From positions 124,001 to 188,000 of the forward strand of contig CAIXBB010000038.1 of assembly GCA_903917565.1 (NCBI GenBank): a stretch of 64,000 nt of DNA, read 5' to 3'. Below, one piece after another: positions 25,080 through 33,423 of this stretch. The DNA comes from an uncultured cyanobacterium. GTDB taxonomy: Bacteria; Cyanobacteriota; Cyanobacteriia; PCC-6307; Cyanobiaceae. How positions within the stretch are numbered: the first letter of the stretch is position 1; each line of letters opens with the position of its first letter. Below the pieces are notes generated by a model. That model saw nothing but the letters and a program-made list of their open reading frames with translations, was not told where the DNA came from and did not search any database. The translations under genes and the position numbers were made by a program.

Positions 25080-26405
25080 ATGACCCGTTGTCGCTTGCCC
25101 ATCCCCGTGTCCTTCCTCCGCTTCGGATGGCACGCCGGCCTGCCGCTGGCGCTGCTCCCGGCCGCCGTGGCGGCGCCAGTTCCGATCGAGGCGAGGGCCC
25201 CGGCTCCCATGGTGCGGGTGCTGCTGCAGGAAGGCCCCAGCCTGGAGCTGGAGGCCGGCAGCTCCGCCCTGCGCCTCGGCGATGAAGCGGGCCGCACCCT
25301 GATGGAGCTGGCCCCGGGCGCCCGTCTGCAGTTGTTCCGCAGCGGCTCGGCCCTCGAAGCGAGGGTGGAGGGCCCGGTCGGCGCTCCGCGGAGGATGTCC
25401 CTGCCGTCAGGTCAGGCCTGGATCGATCCCGCCCCGGGTCAGGGCGGCAACAGCGAGGCCGTGCTGACCCTGCAGCAGCGCCGTTACCGCGGCCGGCTGC
25501 TGGTGCGCAGCGAGGGCGATCGGCTGCAGGCGATCAACCTGATCGACGTCGAAAGCTACCTGCCCAGCGTGGTGGGCAGTGAGATGCCGGCCAGCTGGCC
25601 GCTGGCGGCCCTGCGGGCCCAGGCGGTGGCGGCACGCACCTACGCCCTGCGCCAGCGTCGGCCGGAGGCCCCCTTCGACCTCAAGGCCACGGTGGCCAGC
25701 CAGGTCTACAAGGGGGTGGAGAGCGAAACCGACTCCACCCGTGAAGCGGTGCGCAGCACCCGCTCCCAGGTGCTGGTGCACGAGTCCGCCCTGATCAACG
25801 CGGTCTTCCACAGCAGCAGCGGCGGTCTGACGGAAAACAGCGGCGAGATCTGGCGCCAGCAGTTGCCCTACCTCGTGAGCGTGCCCGATTTCGACGAGGC
25901 CAGCCCGGTCCATGCCTGGCAGCTGCGCATCGATCCCGAACAACTGGCCAGGGCCTTCCGGGAGACCGACGGCGCCTTCCGCATCGAGGTGCTCTCGACC
26001 ACCAGCTCCGGCCGCATCCGCCAGGCCCGGGTGACGGGACCCGGCGGCTCGCTGCTGCTCACCGGCGCCGAACTGCGACAGCGGCTGGGCCTGCGCAGCA
26101 CCCTGGCCCGGTTTGACTTCGAAGCCCCCAGGGCCTACCCGTTCCCGCCCCCGCTCCCCTCCCTGCAAGGCGTGTTCACCCCCGAGGGGATCAGCTCCCC
26201 GGCCTCCGGAATGGTCAAGGCCCCCTGGCGTAGTCCCCGGCCACCGGCCGCGCCGACCCTGCTGGTCAGCGGTCGCGGCTACGGGCACGGGGTGGGCATG
26301 AGCCAGTGGGGCGCCTACGGCCTGGCCCTGCGCGGCGAGGATTACCGCCAGATCCTGCTTCACTACTACCAAGGAGTCAGGATCCTCCCCTATTCCTCAC
26401 TTTGA
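25080..26405 (+). CDS. SpoIID/LytB-domain protein, exported
   Basis: 441 residues. A hydrophobic signal-like segment (about 10-31, FGWHAGLPLALLPAAVAAPV) leads into a SpoIID/LytB domain: LINLIDVESYLPSVVGSEMP, LAALRAQAVAARTYAL, NAVFHSSSGGLTENSGEIW and a final GRGYGHGVGMSQWGAYGLAL. In Bacillus, SpoIID cuts denuded glycan strands; in cyanobacteria the role is probably peptidoglycan remodelling in the periplasm. The catalytic glutamate of the EMP motif is present. Only the ATG at 25080 precedes the signal sensibly. Its stop overlaps the TTG start of nagB. Confidence 0.9.
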   Translation: MTRCRLPIPVSFLRFGWHAGLPLALLPAAVAAPVPIEARAPAPMVRVLLQEGPSLELEAGSSALRLGDEAGRTLMELAPGARLQLFRSGSALEARVEGPVGAPRRMSLPSGQAWIDPAPGQGGNSEAVLTLQQRRYRGRLLVRSEGDRLQAINLIDVESYLPSVVGSEMPASWPLAALRAQAVAARTYALRQRRPEAPFDLKATVASQVYKGVESETDSTREAVRSTRSQVLVHESALINAVFHSSSGGLTENSGEIWRQQLPYLVSVPDFDEASPVHAWQLRIDPEQLARAFRETDGAFRIEVLSTTSSGRIRQARVTGPGGSLLLTGAELRQRLGLRSTLARFDFEAPRAYPFPPPLPSLQGVFTPEGISSPASGMVKAPWRSPRPPAAPTLLVSGRGYGHGVGMSQWGAYGLALRGEDYRQILLHYYQGVRILPYSSL

Positions 26406-27178
26406 GGCACGGCGCCCCCTCCACCACCCCCACCACCACCGTCGTCAAGCCCGTCGTTCTTGCCGACGCCGCGGCGGTGGCCGAGCGGGTGGCGGCCCTG
26501 CTGCTGGCGGATCGACTGCGCCCGGAAAGGCCCCTAGGCCTGGCCACCGGACGCACCATGGAACCGGTCTATGCCTCCTTGGCCCGCCGGCTCGGTCGGC
26601 TGGAGCCCGCCCTGGCCGCCAGGGTGCGCGACACCTGGTGCAGCTTCAACCTCGACGAATACGTGGGGCTGGCGCCGCAGGATCCCACCTCCTTCGCCGC
26701 CACCATGGCCCGCCAGCTGGTGGCGCCCCTCGGCCTGGACCCCGGGCGGGTGTGGCTCCCCGATGGGCGCGCTGACGATCCGGAGGCCGAAGCGCGTCGC
26801 TACGGCGCTGCCGTCGCTGGCGCCGGCGGCATCGGCCTGCAAGTGCTGGGCCTGGGCCTCAACGGCCATGTGGGCTTCAACGAACCCCCCTCGGACGCTG
26901 GGGTGGCCTGCCGCTGTGTGACACTCAGCGACCACACCCGCCGCCAGAACGCCGGCGCCTTCGGGGGCGACCCCGACGCCGTCCCCCGGCAGGCCATCAC
27001 CCTTGGGATGGCCGAGATCCTCTCGGCCCGCCGGGTGCTGCTGGTGGTCACCGGCGCCGAAAAGGCAGCTGTGCTGCGCCGCGCCCTGGCGGAGCCCCCC
27101 ACAGCGGAGCTGCCCGCCAGCTGGCTGCAGCACCATCCCGGGGTCACCGTGATCGCCGACACCGGCGCCATGGGCTGA
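26402..27178 (+). CDS. nagB: Glucosamine-6-phosphate deaminase
   Basis: 258 residues from a TTG start that overlaps the previous stop (TTGA). It converts glucosamine-6-phosphate to fructose-6-phosphate and ammonia, linking amino-sugar turnover to central metabolism. Seen are ATGRTMEPVYASL, FNLDEYVGL with the catalytic aspartate, LGLGLNGHVGFNEP with the catalytic histidine, and LGMAEILSARRVLLVVTGAE. No ATG lies in a suitable place, so TTG is inferred. Coupling with a peptidoglycan-acting SpoIID protein suggests a cell-wall recycling role. Confidence 0.9.
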   Translation: MRHGAPSTTPTTTVVKPVVLADAAAVAERVAALLLADRLRPERPLGLATGRTMEPVYASLARRLGRLEPALAARVRDTWCSFNLDEYVGLAPQDPTSFAATMARQLVAPLGLDPGRVWLPDGRADDPEAEARRYGAAVAGAGGIGLQVLGLGLNGHVGFNEPPSDAGVACRCVTLSDHTRRQNAGAFGGDPDAVPRQAITLGMAEILSARRVLLVVTGAEKAAVLRRALAEPPTAELPASWLQHHPGVTVIADTGAMG

Positions 27179-27215
27179 GGGGAAGCCTTCGCCTCGGCGC
27201 AGCGTCGCGGCAGCG

Positions 27216-27992
27216 TCAGCCGATCATGGCCGCTTCCATCAGGGCATCATCCGCTTCGAGATTGGTGGTGACGCTGCGGACGTCGTCGAGATCCTCGAGC
27301 ATGTCCAGCATGCGCAGACAGGCCGCCAGCACCGCCCCATCCTCGAGGCGGCAGGGGATGGAGGCGATCCAGCGGTGCTCCCACCCCGCCAGCGGCAGGT
27401 GCAGATCCCCCAGCCCCTCCTGGAGGGCTTGGAGATCGGCAAAGGCCCCGAACACATCGACCCCCTCAACGTCGATGGCGTAGGACGTCACCGCCGGGCC
27501 TCCCCGCTCCTCAAGGGCCAGCAGGCTCTCGAGCAGGGTCTCCTCGTCGACACCGGGCAGGGCCAGCCGCACCACGGCCCGCTGCTCGAACAGATAGCTG
27601 ACGCAGCCGGTTTCGCCGAGATTGCCGCCATGCTTGCCGAAGGCCAGACGCAGGTCTGCGGCGGTGCGGTTGCGATTGTCGGTGAGGGCCTCGACCAGCA
27701 CGGCCACCCCCCCGGCGCCATAGCCCTCGTAGCGCACCGCCTCAAACAGGTCGGCACCAGCACCGCCCTGGCCGCTCCCCTTGGCGACGGCCCGGTCGAT
27801 GTTGGCGTTGGGCAGTCCCGCCACCTTGGCCTTCTCGATGGCGGTGCGGAGCTGGAAGTTGCCGGCGGGATCGGCACCACCGCGAGCCGCCACGGTGATC
27901 TCCCGCCCCAGCCGGGTGAAGAGCGCCCCCCGCTTCGCATCCACCACCGCCTTGGTGCGCTTGATCTGGGCCCATTTGCTGTGGCCGGCCAT
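27216..27992 (-). CDS. YebC/PmpR-type protein
   Basis: 258 residues, full length: [20 protein letters not shown] at the start, [72 protein letters not shown]. The family was first described as a transcription regulator; recent work in other bacteria links it to translation of proline-rich stretches. Which applies here cannot be told. It lies 18 bases downstream of truB on the same strand and converges on nagB. Confidence 0.95.
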   Translation of the reverse strand: MAGHSKWAQIKRTKAVVDAKRGALFTRLGREITVAARGGADPAGNFQLRTAIEKAKVAGLPNANIDRAVAKGSGQGGAGADLFEAVRYEGYGAGGVAVLVEALTDNRNRTAADLRLAFGKHGGNLGETGCVSYLFEQRAVVRLALPGVDEETLLESLLALEERGGPAVTSYAIDVEGVDVFGAFADLQALQEGLGDLHLPLAGWEHRWIASIPCRLEDGAVLAACLRMLDMLEDLDDVRSVTTNLEADDALMEAAMIG

Positions 27993-28010
27993 CGCGATGT
28001 CAGGAGAGGT

Positions 28011-28934
28011 TCAACCGGCGGCGTCGAACACCAGCCGGGGCAGGAGCTGACCCTTGCCGTCGGCTCGGGCGATGCCCGCCAGGCTGCCATCCGGCGTGAG
28101 CACGGCGACGGCCCCCTCGGGCAACTGCTCCACCGTACGGGGCAGCGAACGGCCGCAACGCCACGGTGACAACTGGGCCGGGTCGAGACGCTGGCGCGGC
28201 AGATCCACCAGCACGTCGAGGGGATCCAGCAGGGGGGGGAGGGGGCCGCTCGCCAGGAGCTGCATGGAAATGGCCTGGTGCAGGCCGAAACCGAGGGCGG
28301 CGGTGCGGCGCAGGCTGGCCAGGGCACCGCCGCAGCCGAGGGCCTCCCCCAGGTCCCTCGCCAGGGAGCGGACGTAGGTGCCTGCGGAACAACGCACCTC
28401 CAGTTCCAGGCGGCCGCTGGCCTGGTTCCAGCCGAGCAGGTCAAGGCCATGGATCACCACCGGCCGCGCCAGCAAGTCCAGCTGTTCCCCCGCCCGGACC
28501 CGGGCATAGGCCCGCTGGCCATCCACGTGCACGGCGGAGACCTGGGGAGGCACCTGCAGGATCTCCCCCCGGAAGGGGGCCAGGGCCCGCTCCAGATCCT
28601 CGGGGCCGAGGATCGGTACGACCGCCTGCTCCAGAACCTCTCCCTCAAGGTCGTCGGTGCCGGTGCGCAGCCCCAGCTGCACCGTGCCGCGGTAGGTCTT
28701 GTCGCCGGGAAGATAGGGCAGCAGCCGAGTGGCCGGACCAAGGGCGATCGGCAGCACCCCGGTGACCGCCGGATCCAGGGTGCCGCCATGGCCCACCCGC
28801 CGCAGGCCGGAGGCCCGCCGCACCCGGGCGACGACGTCGTGGGAGGTCAGGCCTGCGGGCTTGTCGAGCACCAGGAAGCCGCAGCCGTGGCGCGAGGGGG
28901 GCGAAGGCGGCAGCCTGGTGGGACCTTCCTTCAT
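28011..28934 (-). CDS. truB: tRNA pseudouridine(55) synthase
   Basis: 307 residues. It makes pseudouridine 55 in the T loop of tRNAs. Motifs: GFLVLDKPAGLTSHDVVARV, RVGHGGTLDPAVTGVLPIAL with catalytic D54, DKTYRGTVQLGLRTGTDDLE, and SAGTYVRSLARDLGEALGCG. The only nearby ATG gives an 18-residue lead before the family sequence. That start lies just 12 bases from the start of the divergent transporter gene, so each promoter must sit inside the other gene or the real start is later. It is followed by yebC. Confidence 0.95.
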   Translation of the reverse strand: MKEGPTRLPPSPPSRHGCGFLVLDKPAGLTSHDVVARVRRASGLRRVGHGGTLDPAVTGVLPIALGPATRLLPYLPGDKTYRGTVQLGLRTGTDDLEGEVLEQAVVPILGPEDLERALAPFRGEILQVPPQVSAVHVDGQRAYARVRAGEQLDLLARPVVIHGLDLLGWNQASGRLELEVRCSAGTYVRSLARDLGEALGCGGALASLRRTAALGFGLHQAISMQLLASGPLPPLLDPLDVLVDLPRQRLDPAQLSPWRCGRSLPRTVEQLPEGAVAVLTPDGSLAGIARADGKGQLLPRLVFDAAG

Positions 28935-28946
28935 GCCCAGGCGCCG

Positions 28947-29702
28947 ATGACGCTGCAGGACCGGCGCGAGGTGACCTTTCTGGTGCTGGCCGGCATCTTC
29001 CTGGGAACCATGGGCATGCTGAACATCCTGGGCCTGACCCGATTCCTGACGCTGGGCAGCATCGGCTCCTTCCCGATCATCGTGGCGATCGGGGCCTTGC
29101 CGTACCCGGTCACCTTCCTCTGCACCGACCTGATCAGCGAGATCTGGGGCGAACGGCGCGCCTCCCAGGTGGTGTGGGTGGGTCTGATGCTCAACGGCTG
29201 GATCGTGCTGGTGCTCTGGCTGGGGGGAATCCTGCCGGGTCTGGACGGGTTCGGTGGGTCTGCGGGTCTGCCACTCGACACCCGCGACGATGGGGTGCCG
29301 GTGTTCTTCGAGGTGCGCCGGCTGGCCTTCGGGGCCGTGGGGGCCTCCATGGCCGCCTACATGGCGGCCCAGTTCACCGACGTGCGCCTGTTCCATTTCT
29401 GGAAGCGCTTCAGCAACGGCAAGGCCCTCTGGCTGCGGAACAACGGCTCCACCTTGATCAGCCAGATCGTGGACACCTCGGCGGTGGTGCTGATCAGCCA
29501 CTACGCCGCCCATGTGCTTCCGATCAGGGCAGGAGAGCCGGTGCTGCCCCAATTGGTGGTCTTCATCGCCAGCGGCTATGTGTTCAAGCTGGTGGCAGCC
29601 CTGGCCGACACGCTGCCCTTTTACCTTCTGGTGGGCTGGCTGAGGCGCTACCTGGAGGTGCCGGGCGACGGGACCGAACTGGGTGAGTTGCCCCTGACCT
29701 AG
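28947..29702 (+). CDS. Queuosine precursor transporter (YhhQ/VUT family)
   Basis: 251 residues with about six hydrophobic segments (12-30, 37-60, 75-95, 125-145, 182-200, 212-235). The YhhQ/DUF165 pattern is clear in [40 protein letters not shown] and [16 protein letters not shown]. The family imports queuine or 7-deazaguanine precursors for tRNA queuosine. The stop codon overlaps that of convergent rpmA (shared CTAG), and the start lies 12 bases from truB; both divergent genes serve tRNA modification. Confidence 0.9.
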   Translation: MTLQDRREVTFLVLAGIFLGTMGMLNILGLTRFLTLGSIGSFPIIVAIGALPYPVTFLCTDLISEIWGERRASQVVWVGLMLNGWIVLVLWLGGILPGLDGFGGSAGLPLDTRDDGVPVFFEVRRLAFGAVGASMAAYMAAQFTDVRLFHFWKRFSNGKALWLRNNGSTLISQIVDTSAVVLISHYAAHVLPIRAGEPVLPQLVVFIASGYVFKLVAALADTLPFYLLVGWLRRYLEVPGDGTELGELPLT

Positions 29703-29965
29703 GCGGCGACAGCGACGTTGATGCGCTTGCGGTTGCGCAGGCCGCGCTTGATGGATTCGAAGTTGACAACGCCGTCCACCAGGGCGAACAGGGTGTCATC
29801 GGAACCACGACCGACATTGACGCCTGGAATCACCGAGGTGCCGCGCTGACGGATCAGGATCGAACCGGCGCTGACGGTTTCGCCGCCGTAGCGCTTGACG
29901 CCGAGGCGCTTGGAGTTGGAATCACGACCGTTGCGAGTCGAACCTGTGCCTTTCTTGTGGGCCAT
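29699..29965 (-). CDS. rpmA: 50S ribosomal protein L27
   Basis: 88 residues: [61 protein letters not shown]27 reaches into the peptidyl transferase centre with its N-terminus, which here starts directly MAHKKG with no cleavable extension. It lies 55 bases after rplU, the usual L21-L27 pair. The stop overlaps that of the convergent transporter gene by four bases. Confidence 0.98.
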   Translation of the reverse strand: MAHKKGTGSTRNGRDSNSKRLGVKRYGGETVSAGSILIRQRGTSVIPGVNVGRGSDDTLFALVDGVVNFESIKRGLRNRKRINVAVAA

Positions 29966-30020
29966 GGGGAGAGCGGAGAGTGGAAAAAAGTGGAAGAGGT
30001 TTTGAAGTTAGGGAGCCCTA

Positions 30021-30422
30021 TCAGGCGATCGCCTTGCCGCCCACCTTGATCGACTGGACCATCACCCGGGTGAGCTCTTGGCGGTGGCCGTTCTTGCGAC
30101 GGGTTTTCTTCTTGGGGCGCATCTTGTAGACGATGATCTTCTGGCCGCGGCGATGGGCCATCACCTTGAGCTCGACGCTGGCCCCCTCCACGTAGGGCTG
30201 GCCAAGGGTCGTGCCGGAGGCGTCCTTCACCAGCAACACGTTCTCCAGGGTGACGATGCTGTCGACATCGGCGCTGAGCCGATCGAGATCAACGTAGCGA
30301 TCGGTCTGGAGCCAGAACTGCTGACCGGAGGCCTCGACGATGGCGTAGGCAGAGGTGGTGTCGCTGGTCGCAGCCCCTGTCGCTGATGGGGTTGGGAGGT
30401 CCTGCTGGGGGTCTTGGGTCAT
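30021..30422 (-). CDS. rplU: 50S ribosomal protein L21
   Basis: 133 residues. The L21 body begins at YAIVEASGQQFWLQTDRYVD and continues ENVLLVKDASGTTLGQPYVE, KVMAHRRGQKIIVYKMRPKK, KTRRKNGHRQELTRVMV. A 24-residue serine/threonine/alanine-rich lead (MTQDPQQDLPTPSATG...) precedes it and is longer than in many bacteria. It is divergent from kaiA, with 149 bases between starts, and co-transcribed with rpmA. Confidence 0.97.
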   Translation of the reverse strand: MTQDPQQDLPTPSATGAATSDTTSAYAIVEASGQQFWLQTDRYVDLDRLSADVDSIVTLENVLLVKDASGTTLGQPYVEGASVELKVMAHRRGQKIIVYKMRPKKKTRRKNGHRQELTRVMVQSIKVGGKAIA

Positions 30423-30571
30423 CACTTCAAGGGGCGTGGCCAGGCTGGCGGCAGGAAGCCACCATTGAGCCTGGCGCACGGAATCAAAAGACAGAACTAA
30501 GATCTTCCCGTCCTGCCCTACCTTCCGTCAAGAATCAGCCCGATCAGAGGAGCCCCCCGCCGCAGCGGTCG
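30423..30571. promoter_or_regulatory. Shared upstream region of rplU and kaiA
   Basis: A 149-base divergent intergenic region must hold the promoters for rplU-rpmA and kaiA. No clear -35/-10 pair can be defended by eye. An AGAGGAG stretch at about 30546 is too far from the kaiA ATG to be a normal ribosome binding site. Confidence 0.5.
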
Positions 30572-31420
30572 ATGCCCCAACCAGTTCTCAACATTCTCAC
30601 CCTCATCCAGACCCCTGCCCTGGCCGAGGCCTGCGACCAGTGGCTCAAGGGGGGACGGTACCAGCTGCTGCAGGGGGACCCTGCCAGCGAACCCCTCAAG
30701 CAACTGGAGCAGCTCCGGGAGGACGTGGACGGCCTGCTGCTCGAGGAGAGTGCCGTGGAGGGGAGCTTTTTCGGGACCCTGCACGAACGGGGCCTGCAAC
30801 TGCCGGCCGTGCTGATCGGACCCGTGAGTGGCGACGTGCGGTTCCATGGGGCCGAAGTCCGCCTGCCCCCCGACCAGCTGGAGCAGCTGAGCTACAGCCT
30901 GGATGCCGCCGTCTCCCGGTTCCTGCGCCACCACACCCCGCCAGCCAGCACCGAAGCCCAGGCGGCCACCCCCGACGGCTGGAAACTGTCGACCCGGCTG
31001 AACGGTCGCCTCGGGTACCTGAGCGTCTACTACAAGCGGGATCCCTCCCGCTTCCTGCGCAACCTGGAAGCCGAGGAACGCAGCGAACTGCTCGACTCCC
31101 TACGGCGCAGCTATCGCGATCTGCTGATCAGTTATTTCAAGGATCCGGCCACGGCCAACCAGGCGATTGAAAGCTTTGTGAACACGGCCTTTTTCGCCGA
31201 TCTGCCGATCACCAAAATGGTCGAGATCCACGTCAATCTGATCGAAGAGTTCTGGAAACAGCTCATGCTGAAAGGTCAGAAGAACGATTTTCTGCAGGAC
31301 TACCGTCTGGCCCTCCTCGACGTCATGGCCCACCTCTGCGAGATGTATCGGCGCTCCATCCCTGCGGACGTGCCTATCGTGCCTGTCCCGATAAATGTAG
31401 CGTCCATTCCCTCCGCCTAG
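30572..31420 (+). CDS. kaiA: Circadian clock protein KaiA
   Basis: 282 residues, the full-length form with both an N-terminal pseudo-receiver region (about 1-130, degenerate) and the C-terminal four-helix domain (about 170-270). The C-terminal part reads [80 protein letters not shown]. KaiA stimulates KaiC autophosphorylation by binding its C-terminal tail. Presence of full kaiA separates this strain from Prochlorococcus, which lacks it. kaiB starts eight bases after the stop, so kaiA and kaiB are probably on one transcript. Confidence 0.97.
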   Translation: MPQPVLNILTLIQTPALAEACDQWLKGGRYQLLQGDPASEPLKQLEQLREDVDGLLLEESAVEGSFFGTLHERGLQLPAVLIGPVSGDVRFHGAEVRLPPDQLEQLSYSLDAAVSRFLRHHTPPASTEAQAATPDGWKLSTRLNGRLGYLSVYYKRDPSRFLRNLEAEERSELLDSLRRSYRDLLISYFKDPATANQAIESFVNTAFFADLPITKMVEIHVNLIEEFWKQLMLKGQKNDFLQDYRLALLDVMAHLCEMYRRSIPADVPIVPVPINVASIPSA

Positions 31421-31428
31421 CCACTGAC

Positions 31429-31791
31429 ATGACTTTTCGCAAGACATACATCCTCAAGCTCTACGTGGCAGGCAACACGCCCAATTCCATGCGGGCTCTG
31501 AAAACACTCCGCGACATCCTTGAGTCCGAGTTCCGTGGGGTCTATGCCCTCAAGGTGATCGACGTGCTCAAGAATCCGCAACTGGCCGAGGAGGACAAGA
31601 TTCTGGCCACGCCCACCCTGGCAAAGATTCTTCCCCCACCCGTGCGTCGGATCATCGGCGATCTTTCCGATCGGGATCGGGTACTGATCGGCCTCGATCT
31701 GCTCTACGAAGAGCTTTCGGATGAGGACTTCAAGCTGGACATCGACGATCTCGAAGCAGGGGGTGAATCCTCCCCTCCCGAATCCTCCTGA
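31429..31791 (+). CDS. kaiB: Circadian clock protein KaiB
   Basis: 120 residues; thioredoxin-like, fold-switching. [80 protein letters not shown] are near-invariant in the family. It binds the KaiC CI ring during dephosphorylation and sequesters KaiA. An acidic, serine-rich tail ([20 protein letters not shown]) extends past the conserved fold. It lies between kaiA (8 bases) and kaiC (71 bases). Confidence 0.98.
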   Translation: MTFRKTYILKLYVAGNTPNSMRALKTLRDILESEFRGVYALKVIDVLKNPQLAEEDKILATPTLAKILPPPVRRIIGDLSDRDRVLIGLDLLYEELSDEDFKLDIDDLEAGGESSPPESS

Positions 31792-31862
31792 GGTCGTCCT
31801 GAGGCCGTCCTGGCCAGGCCATCCACGCAGCAACCCCAGCCCCTTCCCCTTCCATCCCTTCG

Positions 31863-33407
31863 ATGCCGGATCCCAACGACCACGACACCGCAGCCAACCG
31901 GATGCAGATGCAGAAGCTTCCCACGGGGATCGAAGGCTTCGATGACATCTGCCATGGCGGTCTGCCGATCGGCCGATCGACCTTGATCAGCGGCACCTCA
32001 GGGACCGGGAAAACGGTCTTTTCTTTGAATTTTCTCTGTAACGGGATTCGCCAGTTCAACGAGCACGGCATTTTTGTCACCTTCGAGGAATCTCCCCTCG
32101 ACATCCTTCGCAATGCCTCCAGCTTCGGATGGAATCTGCAGGAAATGGTGGAGCAGAACAAGCTGTTTGTCCTTGATGCGTCCCCGGATCCCGATGGCCA
32201 GGAGGTTTCCGGAAGTTTCGACCTCTCCGGCCTGATTGAACGGATCCACTACGCGATTCGTAAGTACAAAGCGAAGCGGGTCGCCATCGACTCCATCACC
32301 GCCGTCTTTCAGCAGTACGACGCCATCTCCGTGGTGCGCCGGGAGATCTTCCGTCTGATCGCCCGGCTGAAGGAGATCGGCGTCACCACGGTGATGACCA
32401 CCGAACGCGTCGATGAGTACGGCGCCATCGCCCGCTACGGCGTCGAGGAATTCGTCTCCGACAACGTGGTGATCCTGCGCAATGTGCTGGAGGGGGAACG
32501 GCGCCGCCGCACGGTGGAGGTGCTCAAGCTCCGAGGCACCACCCACATGAAGGGGGAGTTTCCTTTCACCATGGGAAGCCACGGCATCAGTGTGTTTCCG
32601 CTGGGGGCGATGCGCCTCACCCAGCGTTCCTCCAACGTACGCCTGAGCTCCGGCGTGCCCCGGCTGGATGAGATGTGTGGAGGCGGCTTCTTCAAGGATT
32701 CCATCATCCTGGCGACCGGCGCCACCGGCACCGGCAAGACCCTGCTGGTCAGCAAGTTCGTGGAGGATGCCTGCCGCAGCAAGGAGCGGGCGATTCTGTT
32801 CGCCTACGAGGAATCCCGCGCCCAGCTGCTGCGCAACGCCACCAGCTGGGGCATCGATTTCGAACAGATGGAACAGGACGGCCTGCTCAAGATCATCTGC
32901 GCCTATCCGGAGTCCACTGGCCTGGAGGATCACCTGCAGATCATCAAGACGGAGATCAGCCAGTTCAAGCCTTCCCGCATGGCGATCGATTCCCTCTCCG
33001 CCCTCGCCAGGGGGGTCAGCCACAACGCCTTCCGGCAGTTCGTGATCGGGGTGACGGGCTATGCGAAGCAGGAGGAGATCGCGGGCTTCTTCACCAACAC
33101 CTCCGAAGAATTCATGGGCAGCCACTCGATCACCGATTCCCACATCTCCACCATCACCGACACCATTCTGTTGCTGCAGTATGTGGAGATACGTGGCGAA
33201 ATGGCCCGGGCTCTGAACGTGTTCAAAATGCGCGGTTCCTGGCACGACAAAGGGATCCGGGAATTCGTGATCACAGGGAATGGTCCGGAGATCAAGGATT
33301 CGTTCACCAATTTCGAACGCATCATCAGCGGTGTGCCCCATCGCATCACCACCGATGAACGGGCCGACCTCGGGCGCATCATGCGCAACGTGGATGGGGA
33401 GAGCTGA
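31863..33407 (+). CDS. kaiC: Circadian clock ATPase/kinase KaiC
   Basis: 514 residues, two RecA-like domains. CI has Walker A GTSGTGKT (44-51) and the catalytic glutamates E75-E76 (FEESP); CII has GATGTGKT and FAYEESRAQLL. The phosphorylation loop TDSHIST spans 424-430, so the phospho-sites are S429 and T430 (S431/T432 in Synechococcus elongatus). The C-terminal tail ends RADLGRIMRNVDGES, the KaiA-binding segment. The 71-base gap after kaiB may hold a processing site but shows no terminator. The stop lies 16 bases from that of convergent nblS. Confidence 0.98.
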   Translation: MPDPNDHDTAANRMQMQKLPTGIEGFDDICHGGLPIGRSTLISGTSGTGKTVFSLNFLCNGIRQFNEHGIFVTFEESPLDILRNASSFGWNLQEMVEQNKLFVLDASPDPDGQEVSGSFDLSGLIERIHYAIRKYKAKRVAIDSITAVFQQYDAISVVRREIFRLIARLKEIGVTTVMTTERVDEYGAIARYGVEEFVSDNVVILRNVLEGERRRRTVEVLKLRGTTHMKGEFPFTMGSHGISVFPLGAMRLTQRSSNVRLSSGVPRLDEMCGGGFFKDSIILATGATGTGKTLLVSKFVEDACRSKERAILFAYEESRAQLLRNATSWGIDFEQMEQDGLLKIICAYPESTGLEDHLQIIKTEISQFKPSRMAIDSLSALARGVSHNAFRQFVIGVTGYAKQEEIAGFFTNTSEEFMGSHSITDSHISTITDTILLLQYVEIRGEMARALNVFKMRGSWHDKGIREFVITGNGPEIKDSFTNFERIISGVPHRITTDERADLGRIMRNVDGES

Positions 33408-33423
33408 TCAGGCGGGTCCTCAT

